NCBI RefSeq assembly: GCF_019139535.1
Contig: NZ_CP077073.1
Coordinates: 3,810,501-3,874,500, forward strand
Direction of reading: 5' to 3'
Source of the DNA: Pseudomonas muyukensis
GTDB taxonomy: Bacteria; Pseudomonadota; Gammaproteobacteria; Pseudomonadales; Pseudomonadaceae
DNA length: 64,000 nt
Shown: positions 47,554-55,425 of the stretch, in pieces
How positions within the stretch are numbered: the first letter of the stretch is position 1
Layout of the letters: every line of letters starts with the position of its first letter
Position numbers and translations under genes: made by a program
The notes under the pieces: model-generated
Databases searched by the model: none
The model's input: the letters and a program-made list of their open reading frames with translations, nothing else
Told to the model about the DNA's origin: nothing

Positions 47554-48489
47554 ATGAAAGCCTTCAAGCCCCTGCTGCTCGCCGCCGCCCTGGCTGCCAC
47601 CGCCCACTCGGCGATCGCCGCTGACTGGCAGCAGTCCCCTTATGGCGCCAATGACGAAATCGGCGCCGCCAACCTGCTCACCCCCGAAGTGGTCAAGCAA
47701 GCCGTCGGCCTGGTCAAGACCGGCAAGACCTACCCACTGGCCGTGCCGGTGAGCAAGGACCTGCCCGCCTTCCGCCACCGCAGCTTCCACCTGTACAACA
47801 TCCAGCCGGGCGAACAGGCCGGGCAAAGCCTGGGCCGCAACAAGTTCACCTTCAACGATGAACTGGTCAACGGCTGGACCGGCGTCGGCACCCAGCTCAA
47901 CGGCATCGGCCACATCGGTATCGACAACGTCTACTACAACGGCAACAAGGCCGCCGACTTCGTCACCGTCGAAGGCGTGAAGAAGCTGGGCGTCGAGAAG
48001 GTGCCACCGATGGTGACCCGCGGCGTGGTGCTGGACATGACCGCCCACTACGGCAAGGCCATCGTGCCCGGCGGCACCGCCTTCACCGTCGCCGACCTCA
48101 AGGCGGTGCTGAAGAAACAGAACATCACCCTGCGCAAAGGCGACGTGGTGCTGTTCAACACCGGCTGGCTGGAGCTGATCGGCAAGGACAACCAGCAGTT
48201 CCTGGCCACCGAGCCGGGTATCGACCTGGCCGCCGCCCAGTGGCTGGCCGACCAGGGCATCGTCGCCTTCGGCGGCGACACCTGGGCCTCGGAGGTGTAC
48301 CCGAACCCGACCGGCGAAGAGTTCCCGGTCAACCAGTTCATGCTGGCCAAGCGCGGGATCTACAACCTCGAACTGATCGACAGCCGTGAACTGGTCAAGG
48401 ACAAGGCGTTCGAGTTCCTGTTCGTGCTGGGCCAGCCGTTGTACAAAGGCTCGACCCAGGTGAACATCAACCCTGTGGCCATTCACTGA
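47554..48489 (+). CDS. Exported cyclase-family protein
   Basis: A 311-residue protein of the cyclase/kynurenine formamidase-like family (metal-dependent hydrolases). The signal peptide is about residues 1-22 (MKAFKPLLLAAALAATAHSA), so it acts in the periplasm. The canonical HxGTHxDxxxH metal motif is changed: the aligned stretch reads GVGTQLNGIGHIGID, where the first His is Gly, the second His is Gln and Asp is Asn, with the last His kept. GTQ-type variants are seen in part of this family. ATG 47554 has CAGGAG upstream; the longer frame is rejected. The substrate is unknown. Confidence 0.85.
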   Translation: MKAFKPLLLAAALAATAHSAIAADWQQSPYGANDEIGAANLLTPEVVKQAVGLVKTGKTYPLAVPVSKDLPAFRHRSFHLYNIQPGEQAGQSLGRNKFTFNDELVNGWTGVGTQLNGIGHIGIDNVYYNGNKAADFVTVEGVKKLGVEKVPPMVTRGVVLDMTAHYGKAIVPGGTAFTVADLKAVLKKQNITLRKGDVVLFNTGWLELIGKDNQQFLATEPGIDLAAAQWLADQGIVAFGGDTWASEVYPNPTGEEFPVNQFMLAKRGIYNLELIDSRELVKDKAFEFLFVLGQPLYKGSTQVNINPVAIH

Positions 48490-49232
48490 GCACGCTTGCT
48501 CCCCTCAGCGACTGCCCTGCAGGGGCGCTTCAGATTACGGTAACCGAGCACCAGCACCGCCCCCGACAGCGCCGCCAGCAGCAGCACCAGTTCGCGGCTG
48601 TAGCGCGCCACCCAGGCGGGGAAGCCGACGAACTCGCGCACCAAGTGGATCTGCGCGCTGGCGCCGCCCTGGCGGATGCCGATGCCGCCCTGGCGGATCT
48701 GCGAATAGTCGGCATCGAAATACACCCAGACCTTGGCCTCGCCCTGGGCGTCGATGACCGGGATGTCGATGAGGTTGGTCGGTGCCGGGATCAAGGTATC
48801 GTTGCCGGCAGCATCGCGCACCTGGACCAGGCCCTTGCCCGGCAGGCGGATCTGCACGTCCTGCAGCGCCTGTTGGCGCGGGTTGTGCAACTCGATGAGC
48901 AGGCCGGTGCGGTGATCCACCAGGCCGGCTTCGAAGGGCCGGGCGAACAGTTGCAGGTACGGCGCCTGGGCCAGCTCGACCAGCTTGTCGACCTGCTGGT
49001 GGTCGAGGTTGCCGGCGGCGATGGCGCCGACGCGCGCGTGCAGGCGTTCGTACTTGAGCAGGTCGTTGGCCTGGGTGACGCGCTCGTTGAACTGCCCGGG
49101 GTAGGTCAGGTGGGCGTAGGTCAGGCGCGCCTGCAGCCGGTCGTCGTCACGCAGCACCGTGTAGAAGGCCGCGACGCAGACCGCCACGACCAGCGACGCG
49201 GCCAGTGTTTTACCGACTTTTTCCCAGCTCAC
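48483..49232 (-). CDS. Bitopic membrane protein of unknown function
   Basis: A 249-residue protein with an N-terminal helix (about 8-27, TLAASLVVAVCVAAFYTVLR) and a C-terminal helix (about 220-240, LVLLLAALSGAVLVLGYR). About 190 residues lie between them and are probably periplasmic, with a beta-rich part (GLLIELHNPRQQALQDVQIR) and YDxQ-like segments. The start is GTG 49232 with AAGGA 8 bp upstream; the longer frame from ATG 49343 includes non-coding sequence. It overlaps the convergent cyclase gene by 7 bp. I do not recognise the family. Confidence 0.65.
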   Translation of the reverse strand: MSWEKVGKTLAASLVVAVCVAAFYTVLRDDDRLQARLTYAHLTYPGQFNERVTQANDLLKYERLHARVGAIAAGNLDHQQVDKLVELAQAPYLQLFARPFEAGLVDHRTGLLIELHNPRQQALQDVQIRLPGKGLVQVRDAAGNDTLIPAPTNLIDIPVIDAQGEAKVWVYFDADYSQIRQGGIGIRQGGASAQIHLVREFVGFPAWVARYSRELVLLLAALSGAVLVLGYRNLKRPCRAVAEGSKRAQ

Positions 49233-49487
49233 CTTGAGGGTTCCTTGTGTTGACGAGACGCAATGGCTGGCAAAGGGTGCCAAGAAGCCGAGGCTGGGGC
49301 AAGGGTTGATGAGCTTTGACGCCCATGATGAGCAACGCCTCAAGGCGCCGCCGCGGCTCGCCGCTCAGGTTCCGAGCCGTAGGCGGCGCCCCAGGGCTGG
49401 CGCTGAAGACACACTAGGTAACGCCTGAACGGCGCCGCCCTGGCATTTGGTCTTCAACTCGATGGCCCCCCCTCTGCGCCAGGCAGC

Positions 49488-51713
49488 CTACAGCCGCCAG
49501 TCCAGGCTGACCAGCAGCGTGCGCGGCTCCCCCATGTAGACCCCGTTGTAGAAGCCGACGTTGTTGAAGTAGTGCTGGTCGAACAGGTTCTTGACGTTGA
49601 CCGACGCCGACAGGTGCTCGTCGAAGTGGTAGCGCCCCATCAACCCGACCACGGCGAACGCCTGCTGGGTGATGCGATCAGGGGTGGTGACGATATTGCC
49701 CTTGGCATCGCGGCCAATCGGGCGCCGCCCCACGCCGAAGGTATCGCTCTGCCAGTCGAGGCTGCCGCCCAGGGTCAGTTGCGGTGACAGCTTGTAGGTA
49801 CTGGAGAAACGCACCAGGTTCAGAGGCTGCTCGGTGTTCTTGCGGGTCTTGTCGCCACTGGCGGCATGGGTGTAGCTATAGCCCAGGCTCATTTGCCAGT
49901 CAGGCATCACCTCGCCGGCCAGTTCGGCCTCGAAGCCCTCCACCACCACGCCCTTGCCACCGGATTTGTAATATTGCTGGCCGTTTGGCCCAGGCGGCAC
50001 CGAATCGTCGAGTTCGGGGACGTTGTCCTGCTTGCTGCGGTACAGCGCCGTGCTCAGGTGCGCGCGGTCGTCGAACAGGCTGCCCTTCAGGCCCACCTCG
50101 TAGACCTTGCCGACAATCGGCTCGAGGAACTTGTCGCTGACATCCTTGCGCGTCTGCGGGTTGAAGATATCGGTGTAGCTGGCATACACCGTGTACTGCT
50201 CGGTCAGGTCATAGAGCACCCCGGCATAGGGCGTCCACTGGTCGTTCTGGGTCTGCTGGCTGCGGCTGGCGCGGGTCAGGTTGAGGTTGGCGTCGTAGTT
50301 CCAGCTGCGGCTTTCGCTCTGCCAGCTGCCGTAGCGGCTGCCGAGCACGAAGTGCAGGCGGTCGGTGGGGTTGAGCCGGGTGGCCAGGTAACCGGCCTTC
50401 TGCCGGGTGAACGAGCGCGTAGCATCCAGGCCGCTGTCGCGGTCGACGAACTTGGGGATCGCCCCCATGTACTTCCAGTCGTCGATCTTCGAGTAGCCGG
50501 GCGGGTCGCTGCGCCCGGTATAGAACGGCGAGCTGCTGCTGAGCTTGGAAACCCCATAACCGACCATGAAGTCATGGCTGCGGCCGAACAACCCATAGGG
50601 CCCAGCCAGGTTGAAATCCACCGCGCGCATGCGCTCGACCCCAGAGAAGTGCGAGGTCCAGGCATTCATGCCGCTGCGGTCGGCGGCGGGAAAACCGTTG
50701 CCGCCGTAGTACACCTTGCCGTCACTGTCGCTGCGCCGCTGGGTATAGGCGGCCTTGAGCAGCCAGTCTTCGCCCAGGCGCTGGTCGAGGCTGGCGAACA
50801 GGGTCTGGTCCTTCAGCGGCCAGGACGACCAGGGTGTCGCCAGGTTGGTCGAGCGCGCCATGTGCGCCTTGCCGCCTTCGGCGTTCCAGTACGGCACGGT
50901 GCCCCAGGAGGCGCCTTGCACATGCTTGTTCTGGTAGTCGTAGCCAACCGCCAGCACGGTGCTGTCGGTCAGGTCGGCCTCGAGGATGCCGTAGGCCACT
51001 TCACGCTGGCTGGCGTACTTGTCCATGAACGATTGGCTGTCGCGGTAGGCCAGTACCGTGCGCCCGCGCAGGCGCCCTTGCCACCCCAACGGCCCGCCGA
51101 CATCGAGGTAGCCGCGGTAGTTGTCGTAGCTGCCGGCGCTCAGCCCGGTCTGCACCGCCAGTTGCCCGGTCGGGCGCTTGCGCACCATGGCGATGGTCCC
51201 GGACGGATCGCCGGCGCCGGTGGTCAAGCCGGTGGCGCCACGCACCACCTCGATACGGTCGTAGATGATCGTGTCCGAGTCGGACTTGAGCCCCGAGAAG
51301 GTGTTGAGCATCCCGTCGATCTGGAAGTTGTTGATCGCATAGCCGCGGGCGTAATAGGCCGGTCGCTCCGAGTCGTTGCGCTGTACCGTGACGCCGGTGA
51401 CATGGGCCATGGCTTCGGAGAGTGAGTCGAGCCGGAAGTCGTCGAGTTGCTGGCGAGTCAGTACCGAGACGGACTGCGGGGTATCCTTGATCGACAGGTT
51501 AAGGCGCGTGGCCGCGCTCATGCTGCCGGTGGTGTAGGAGCCGGTGTGCTCCGTGGTGCTGCCCAGGCCCTGGGCCAGCACCTCGGTGGCGCCGAGCTCC
51601 AGCACACCGTCCTCGGCCTTCGGCTCGGCCTCTTCAGCCAGGGCTAGCGGGCTGATCACGGTGGCACACAGACCCAGGGTCAGGGTCATGGAACGGCTGA
51701 TGGGCGCGAACAT
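49488..51713 (-). CDS. TonB-dependent siderophore receptor
   Basis: A 741-residue outer-membrane receptor. The signal peptide is about residues 1-26 (MFAPISRSMTLTLGLCATVI). A plug domain with SIKDTPQSVSVLTRQQLDDF and EVVRGATGLTTGAGDPSGTI is followed by a 22-strand barrel, with the terminal EPRTLLVSLDWRL. The FhuA/FpvA-like motif indicates ferric siderophore import. It lacks an N-terminal STN signalling domain and no sigma/anti-sigma pair is adjacent, so it is not a transducer type. ATG 51713 has AAGGAG upstream; the longer frame runs through a REP pair. A possible Fur box lies at 51788-51806. Confidence 0.93.
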   Translation of the reverse strand: MFAPISRSMTLTLGLCATVISPLALAEEAEPKAEDGVLELGATEVLAQGLGSTTEHTGSYTTGSMSAATRLNLSIKDTPQSVSVLTRQQLDDFRLDSLSEAMAHVTGVTVQRNDSERPAYYARGYAINNFQIDGMLNTFSGLKSDSDTIIYDRIEVVRGATGLTTGAGDPSGTIAMVRKRPTGQLAVQTGLSAGSYDNYRGYLDVGGPLGWQGRLRGRTVLAYRDSQSFMDKYASQREVAYGILEADLTDSTVLAVGYDYQNKHVQGASWGTVPYWNAEGGKAHMARSTNLATPWSSWPLKDQTLFASLDQRLGEDWLLKAAYTQRRSDSDGKVYYGGNGFPAADRSGMNAWTSHFSGVERMRAVDFNLAGPYGLFGRSHDFMVGYGVSKLSSSSPFYTGRSDPPGYSKIDDWKYMGAIPKFVDRDSGLDATRSFTRQKAGYLATRLNPTDRLHFVLGSRYGSWQSESRSWNYDANLNLTRASRSQQTQNDQWTPYAGVLYDLTEQYTVYASYTDIFNPQTRKDVSDKFLEPIVGKVYEVGLKGSLFDDRAHLSTALYRSKQDNVPELDDSVPPGPNGQQYYKSGGKGVVVEGFEAELAGEVMPDWQMSLGYSYTHAASGDKTRKNTEQPLNLVRFSSTYKLSPQLTLGGSLDWQSDTFGVGRRPIGRDAKGNIVTTPDRITQQAFAVVGLMGRYHFDEHLSASVNVKNLFDQHYFNNVGFYNGVYMGEPRTLLVSLDWRL

Positions 51714-51787
51714 CGCTGCCTTTCTCCTTGTTCGATTCGAGGGGTGTCCTTGGCTGCCGGTGTGAGGCAGCCATAGGAGAACGATTC

Positions 51788-51806
51788 TCGGATGCGAATC
51801 GTTATC
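51788..51806 (-). promoter_or_regulatory. Candidate Fur box upstream of the TonB receptor
   Basis: On the minus strand GATAACGATTCGCATCCGA matches the Fur consensus GATAATGATAATCATTATC at 11 of 19 positions, concentrated in the first half. An additional GATTCTC lies just downstream. It is about 75 bp before the receptor ATG, the expected place for iron control. Confidence 0.55.
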
Positions 51807-51874
51807 GAATCTTGTAGAGTCCAGCCGTTTCCGGTTTGTGGATTGTCTTGAAGACCTTGGGGCTGCTGCGCAGC

Positions 51875-51946
51875 CCTTTCGCGACACAAGGCCGCTCCCA
51901 CAGGGAATTGCAATCTCCTGTGGGAGCGGCCTTGTATCGCGAAAGG
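51875..51946. repeat. REP pair with 30-bp arms
   Basis: Arms 51875-51904 and 51917-51946 are near-perfect inverted copies (CCTTTCGCGACACAAGGCC to its complement, one or two mismatches) around a 12-nt loop. It lies between the TonB receptor promoter and the 3' end of the AtoE-family gene and may form its transcript end. Confidence 0.88.
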
Positions 51947-51997
51947 ACCGCAAAGCGGTCCCAGGTTCTCGAACTAAACCAACGCACTTCGGAAGAA

Positions 51998-53416
51998 TTA
52001 CGGCATCACAGGCGGCACGTACTGCAAGGTGGTACCCAGCGCCCACAGCAACACCAGTACCAGCGGGATATGCACCAGCAACTGCACGAACGAGAAACCG
52101 ATCAGGTCACGCGCCTTGAGCCCTAGCACGCCCAACAGCGGCAGCATGTAGAACGGGTTGATCAGGTTCGGCAACGCCTCGGCGGCGTTGTAGATCTGCA
52201 CGGCCCAGCCCAGGTGGTACTGCAGGTCGTTGGCCACCAGCATCACGTACGGTGCCTCGATGATCCACTTGCCGCCCCCGGACGGGATGAAGAAGCCGAG
52301 CACCGCCGAGTACACGCCCATCAGCAGCGCATAGGTATCGTGGGTGGCGATCTGGGTGAAGAACAGCGAGATGTGGTGGGCCAGGGTCTGGGCATCGGCG
52401 CCCTTGACCTGGGTGAGGATGGCGGCGATCGAGCCGTACAACGGGAACTGGATCAACACCCCGGTGGTGGTCGGCACGGCGCGCGCCACGGCATCGAGGA
52501 AGCTGCGCGGACGCCAGTGCAGCAAGGCGCCGAGCATGATGAACAGCAGGTTGTAGGTATTCAGCCCGGAGATCGCGGTGATCGCGGGCTTGGTGGCGAA
52601 CTCCTGGTACAGCCAGCCGCCGGCCAGGGCCACCAGCAACAGGATCAGGATCGGGCTGTACTCCAGCCATTCGCCCGGGCGGCTGCGCTGTGGCGACGGC
52701 GGCGCGCTGAAGCTTGGATCGACCCCGCAGTCCTCGGCGCTGCGCGCGCTGTTCGGGCCTGGGGCGGTGGCGTAGGCGATCACCAGCGAGACGATCACCA
52801 ACGCCGCCAGCAGCACCCCGGACTGCCAGAGGAAGATGGTCTCGGTGAACGGAATCACCCCGGTGATCGACAGGATCGACGGTGGCAGGCTGGCCGGGTT
52901 GGCCTGCAGCTGCGCGGCCGACGACGACAAGCCCAACGCCCAGACGGCGCCCAGGCCCAGGTAGGCGGCGGCGCCGGCGGCGCGGTAGTCCATCTTCAGG
53001 TCCTTGCGCCGGGCCAGGGCCCGTACCAGCAGGCCACCGAACACCAGCGACAGGCCCCAGTTGAGCAGGGACGCGAGCATCGAGATCAGCGCCACCCAGC
53101 ACACCGCCGAGCGGCCGTTGTTCGGCAGGCGCGCCAGGCGGTCGATCAACCGCGCGGCGGGTGGCGAACTGGCCACCACATAGCCGCCGATGACCACGAA
53201 GGCCATTTGCATGGTGAACGGGATCAGGCTCCAGAAGCCATCGCCAAAGGCCTTGGCGGTGTCGGTGGGCTTAGCGCCCATGGCCAGGGCGCCCAGGGAC
53301 ACCAGCATCACGGCCAAAGCGGCGAACACCCAGGAGTCGGGGAACCAGCGTTCGGCCCAGTTGGAGCAGCGCAGGGCAAAGCGGGCGGAGCGGCTGTCTT
53401 GAATTTCAGCGGCCAC
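51998..53416 (-). CDS. AtoE-family short-chain fatty acid transporter
   Basis: A 472-residue membrane protein with about 12 helices. The family (AtoE, TIGR00366-like) moves short-chain fatty acids such as butyrate. Signatures include FTMQMAFVVIGGYVVASSPP, LISMLASLLNWGLSLVFGGL and the C-terminal FFIPSGGGKWIIEAPYVMLV. GTG 53416 (VAAEIQDSRS) has AAGGA 7 bp upstream, while the frame from ATG 53548 adds 44 residues with no match to the family. No beta-oxidation or CoA-transferase gene is beside it. Confidence 0.88.
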   Translation of the reverse strand: MAAEIQDSRSARFALRCSNWAERWFPDSWVFAALAVMLVSLGALAMGAKPTDTAKAFGDGFWSLIPFTMQMAFVVIGGYVVASSPPAARLIDRLARLPNNGRSAVCWVALISMLASLLNWGLSLVFGGLLVRALARRKDLKMDYRAAGAAAYLGLGAVWALGLSSSAAQLQANPASLPPSILSITGVIPFTETIFLWQSGVLLAALVIVSLVIAYATAPGPNSARSAEDCGVDPSFSAPPSPQRSRPGEWLEYSPILILLLVALAGGWLYQEFATKPAITAISGLNTYNLLFIMLGALLHWRPRSFLDAVARAVPTTTGVLIQFPLYGSIAAILTQVKGADAQTLAHHISLFFTQIATHDTYALLMGVYSAVLGFFIPSGGGKWIIEAPYVMLVANDLQYHLGWAVQIYNAAEALPNLINPFYMLPLLGVLGLKARDLIGFSFVQLLVHIPLVLVLLWALGTTLQYVPPVMP

Positions 53417-53800
53417 GGTAATGTCCTTTTCTTGTTGGATTGTCGGATTACCGGGCGAGTCTATAAGGGGTGCGTGGTTGGGGGCCTCCATGAACCGAGG
53501 GGCTACGACTAAAGTATTAGCCTGGCGCGAGAGGTGTGTTGCGTCCAAGTGCTTGGCGATGGGGCTGTGCCGTGCTCAAGATCGAGCGCCGCCCGCGCGG
53601 CGCATCGCGGATGAATCTGCTCCTACATGTCTTTCGGGCCAGTTAGGCCTGTGGGGCCATGGGCGCCCGCCTTGGCGCATGCCTTGATATTGTGTCGGGC
53701 CAACGAATACCTCCCAGGATTGGCCCGAAACACATGTAGGAGCGGATTCATCCGCGATGCGCCGCGAAAGCGGCGCTCGATTTCATGGACGCTACAACGG
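53417..53800. other. Gene-free region between the AtoE-family gene and the LamG operon
   Basis: This 384-bp stretch holds the promoter of the AtoE-family gene and, from 53581, the large inverted repeat annotated separately. I see no gene in it. Confidence 0.7.
53581..53781. repeat. Inverted repeat with 60-bp arms
   Basis: Arms 53581-53640 and 53722-53781 are inverted copies with about 5 mismatches in 60, running from ATCGAGCGCCGC to a shared TTTCGGGCC. The 81-bp loop is unrelated sequence. Each arm itself contains a GCGCCGC-GCGGCGC hairpin. The ATCGAGCGCCGC core also occurs at 11415-11448. It sits just beyond the last gene of the LamG operon and could act as its 3' boundary. Confidence 0.9.
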
Positions 53801-54829
53801 CTACTTAGGCCCGATGTCGGTGTAAAGCGTGGTGACACTGCCCGCCACGATCAGCTTCACCGGCCCCCCCGTCGCATCCAGGCGCACCGCGCGGGTGTGT
53901 GGATGCGGGTCGGCAAAGTACGCCGCCGGGTTGTGATACAGCCGGTCGGCGGCGCCTTGCACCAGCTCGCCGCGGATGGTCACCTTGGGCTTCTTGCCCG
54001 CAGGGATGCCCGACCAGTCGCTGCCGAACGACAGGGTGAAGGTGAACAGCGTCTGCCAATTGGCGGGGATGTCCTGGCCGACCCAGGCGTACTTGAAGTC
54101 GTTGTCCAGGGTGTTGTTGTCGGAATGGCTGAGGGTCTTGCCATTGAGCGGCGTGCCCGAGGAAATGGTGTACTTGGTGCCTTTGGGGATGTTCTCGAAT
54201 ACCACCGCCAGGTCCACCAGCGCGCCTTCGTCGCCCTGGTTGTAGCCGGCTGTGCTGACCACCTGCGGCAGGTCGCCGCGGACCATCTGCACGTTGCGCT
54301 GGGCAATGTTGGCGTTCTTCGACAGCACGTCCGCCAGGTCGGTGATGTTGGTCACGCCCTTCAGCGGGTTGGGGTGGTCCGGGGTGCTGGCCACCGCGAT
54401 CATGCAGTAGTGGTCGCTGGTGTCTGGCGGCACCCAGGTGAAGCAATCGAGGGACGCGCCGATGGCCCCGGCCTTGATGGCGAACGGCGGGTTCTTGTCG
54501 CCCCCCGAGGTCTTCAACTGGTTGCCTTCCCACAGGTACGGGTACAACAGGATGTTGGGGGTGGCCCAGAACAGGTTCCAGTACCCCGCCAGCTCGCCGG
54601 CGGTGTAGTTCTTGCCACGCACGTAGAGGTAGTTGGGCAGGCCGATGTACAGCTTGTTGTCGTAGCCGTTGTTGTAGTTGGCCGGGTCGGTCAGTACCGA
54701 GGGGACGGCCAGCGGCTCCTTGCCGGCGAGGATGATGTCGGGCGAGGACGACGAGGCGCTGCGCGGTACCGTGCCATTCTCCGCCAGGGTCGCGCGCACG
54801 ACGATGCCGCTCCAGGTTTCAGTAGCCAT
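53801..54829 (-). CDS. Protein of unknown function in LamG operon (342 aa)
   Basis: A 342-residue protein without signal peptide or membrane helix, last gene of the operon. The N-terminus is MATETWSGIVVRATLAENGT, then SSSSPDIILAGKEPLAVP and the tract YLYVRGKNYTAGELAGYWNL. The middle is beta-rich with aromatic and Asp/Asn-rich segments, as in lectin-like or carbohydrate-binding folds (DNDFKYAWVGQDIPANWQTL). I do not recognise the family. It starts 21 bp after the 181-aa gene, so all members should be translated from one transcript. Base composition is normal for the genome. Confidence 0.75.
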   Translation of the reverse strand: MATETWSGIVVRATLAENGTVPRSASSSSPDIILAGKEPLAVPSVLTDPANYNNGYDNKLYIGLPNYLYVRGKNYTAGELAGYWNLFWATPNILLYPYLWEGNQLKTSGGDKNPPFAIKAGAIGASLDCFTWVPPDTSDHYCMIAVASTPDHPNPLKGVTNITDLADVLSKNANIAQRNVQMVRGDLPQVVSTAGYNQGDEGALVDLAVVFENIPKGTKYTISSGTPLNGKTLSHSDNNTLDNDFKYAWVGQDIPANWQTLFTFTLSFGSDWSGIPAGKKPKVTIRGELVQGAADRLYHNPAAYFADPHPHTRAVRLDATGGPVKLIVAGSVTTLYTDIGPK

Positions 54830-54850
54830 GTTGCGTGCTCCTTGCAGGGG

Positions 54851-55396
54851 TTATTTCGACAGGTTGATCTGCACCTTCTGCAGCAGGGTCTTCTTCACCG
54901 GCCCACCCGAGCTGCCATCGATGCTCGACAGGCTCAGGGTGATCGACGAGGTGCTCTTGAGCTGCTCGGGCTTGGCCACCCACAGGTTGAGGCTCAGGTC
55001 CATCTCGAAGGCTTCCTGCTTCTTGCTCTGCTTGCCCAGCAGGCTGGTGCCGGCGATGTCCTGGCGCGAGACCGCAAGCTTGGGGTTGCTGGCATCCACC
55101 GACACTTGCGTGTCCGCCGGGATGTCGGTGTAGCGCACCTCCAGGTCCAGTTCGGCGAAGGTGACGATCTGCGCGTACTGGGCACTGACCACCAGGCTGG
55201 CCGGGTCGTTCACCGCCTGGGTGTTCGCGGCGGTGAGCAAGGTGTACGGCGTGCCGTCGGAGGTCTGCTGGCGGGCGATGGCGTAGCCGGTCTGCGCCGA
55301 GACGCTCGAGGCGACGTTGACCAGGCCGCCGATGCCAGTCGAGACAATCTGCAGGCCGGAGAAGATTCCGGTCACTGCAAAGCTTGTATCTGCCAT
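54851..55396 (-). CDS. Protein of unknown function in LamG operon (181 aa)
   Basis: A 181-residue protein. The N-terminal 30 residues are glycine-rich and hydrophobic (GIFSGLQIVSTGIGGLVNVA), probably not a cleavable signal because there is no basic start. The remainder is beta-rich (VTFAELDLEVRYTDIPADTQ, SSITLSLSSIDGSSG). I do not recognise the family. GGAG precedes the ATG, 29 bp after the stop of the giant gene and 21 bp before the next gene. The conserved spacing suggests a stoichiometric partner of the giant protein, which is inference. Confidence 0.75.
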   Translation of the reverse strand: MADTSFAVTGIFSGLQIVSTGIGGLVNVASSVSAQTGYAIARQQTSDGTPYTLLTAANTQAVNDPASLVVSAQYAQIVTFAELDLEVRYTDIPADTQVSVDASNPKLAVSRQDIAGTSLLGKQSKKQEAFEMDLSLNLWVAKPEQLKSTSSITLSLSSIDGSSGGPVKKTLLQKVQINLSK

Positions 55397-55425
55397 GTTC
55401 GTAGCTCCTTTACGTGGGTTGTGGG

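Noticed and set aside
51714..52046. N-terminal extension of the TonB receptor gene
   Set aside because: The extra 111 residues run through a REP pair and the candidate Fur box. The ATG at 51713 has a strong ribosome binding site and begins a standard signal peptide.
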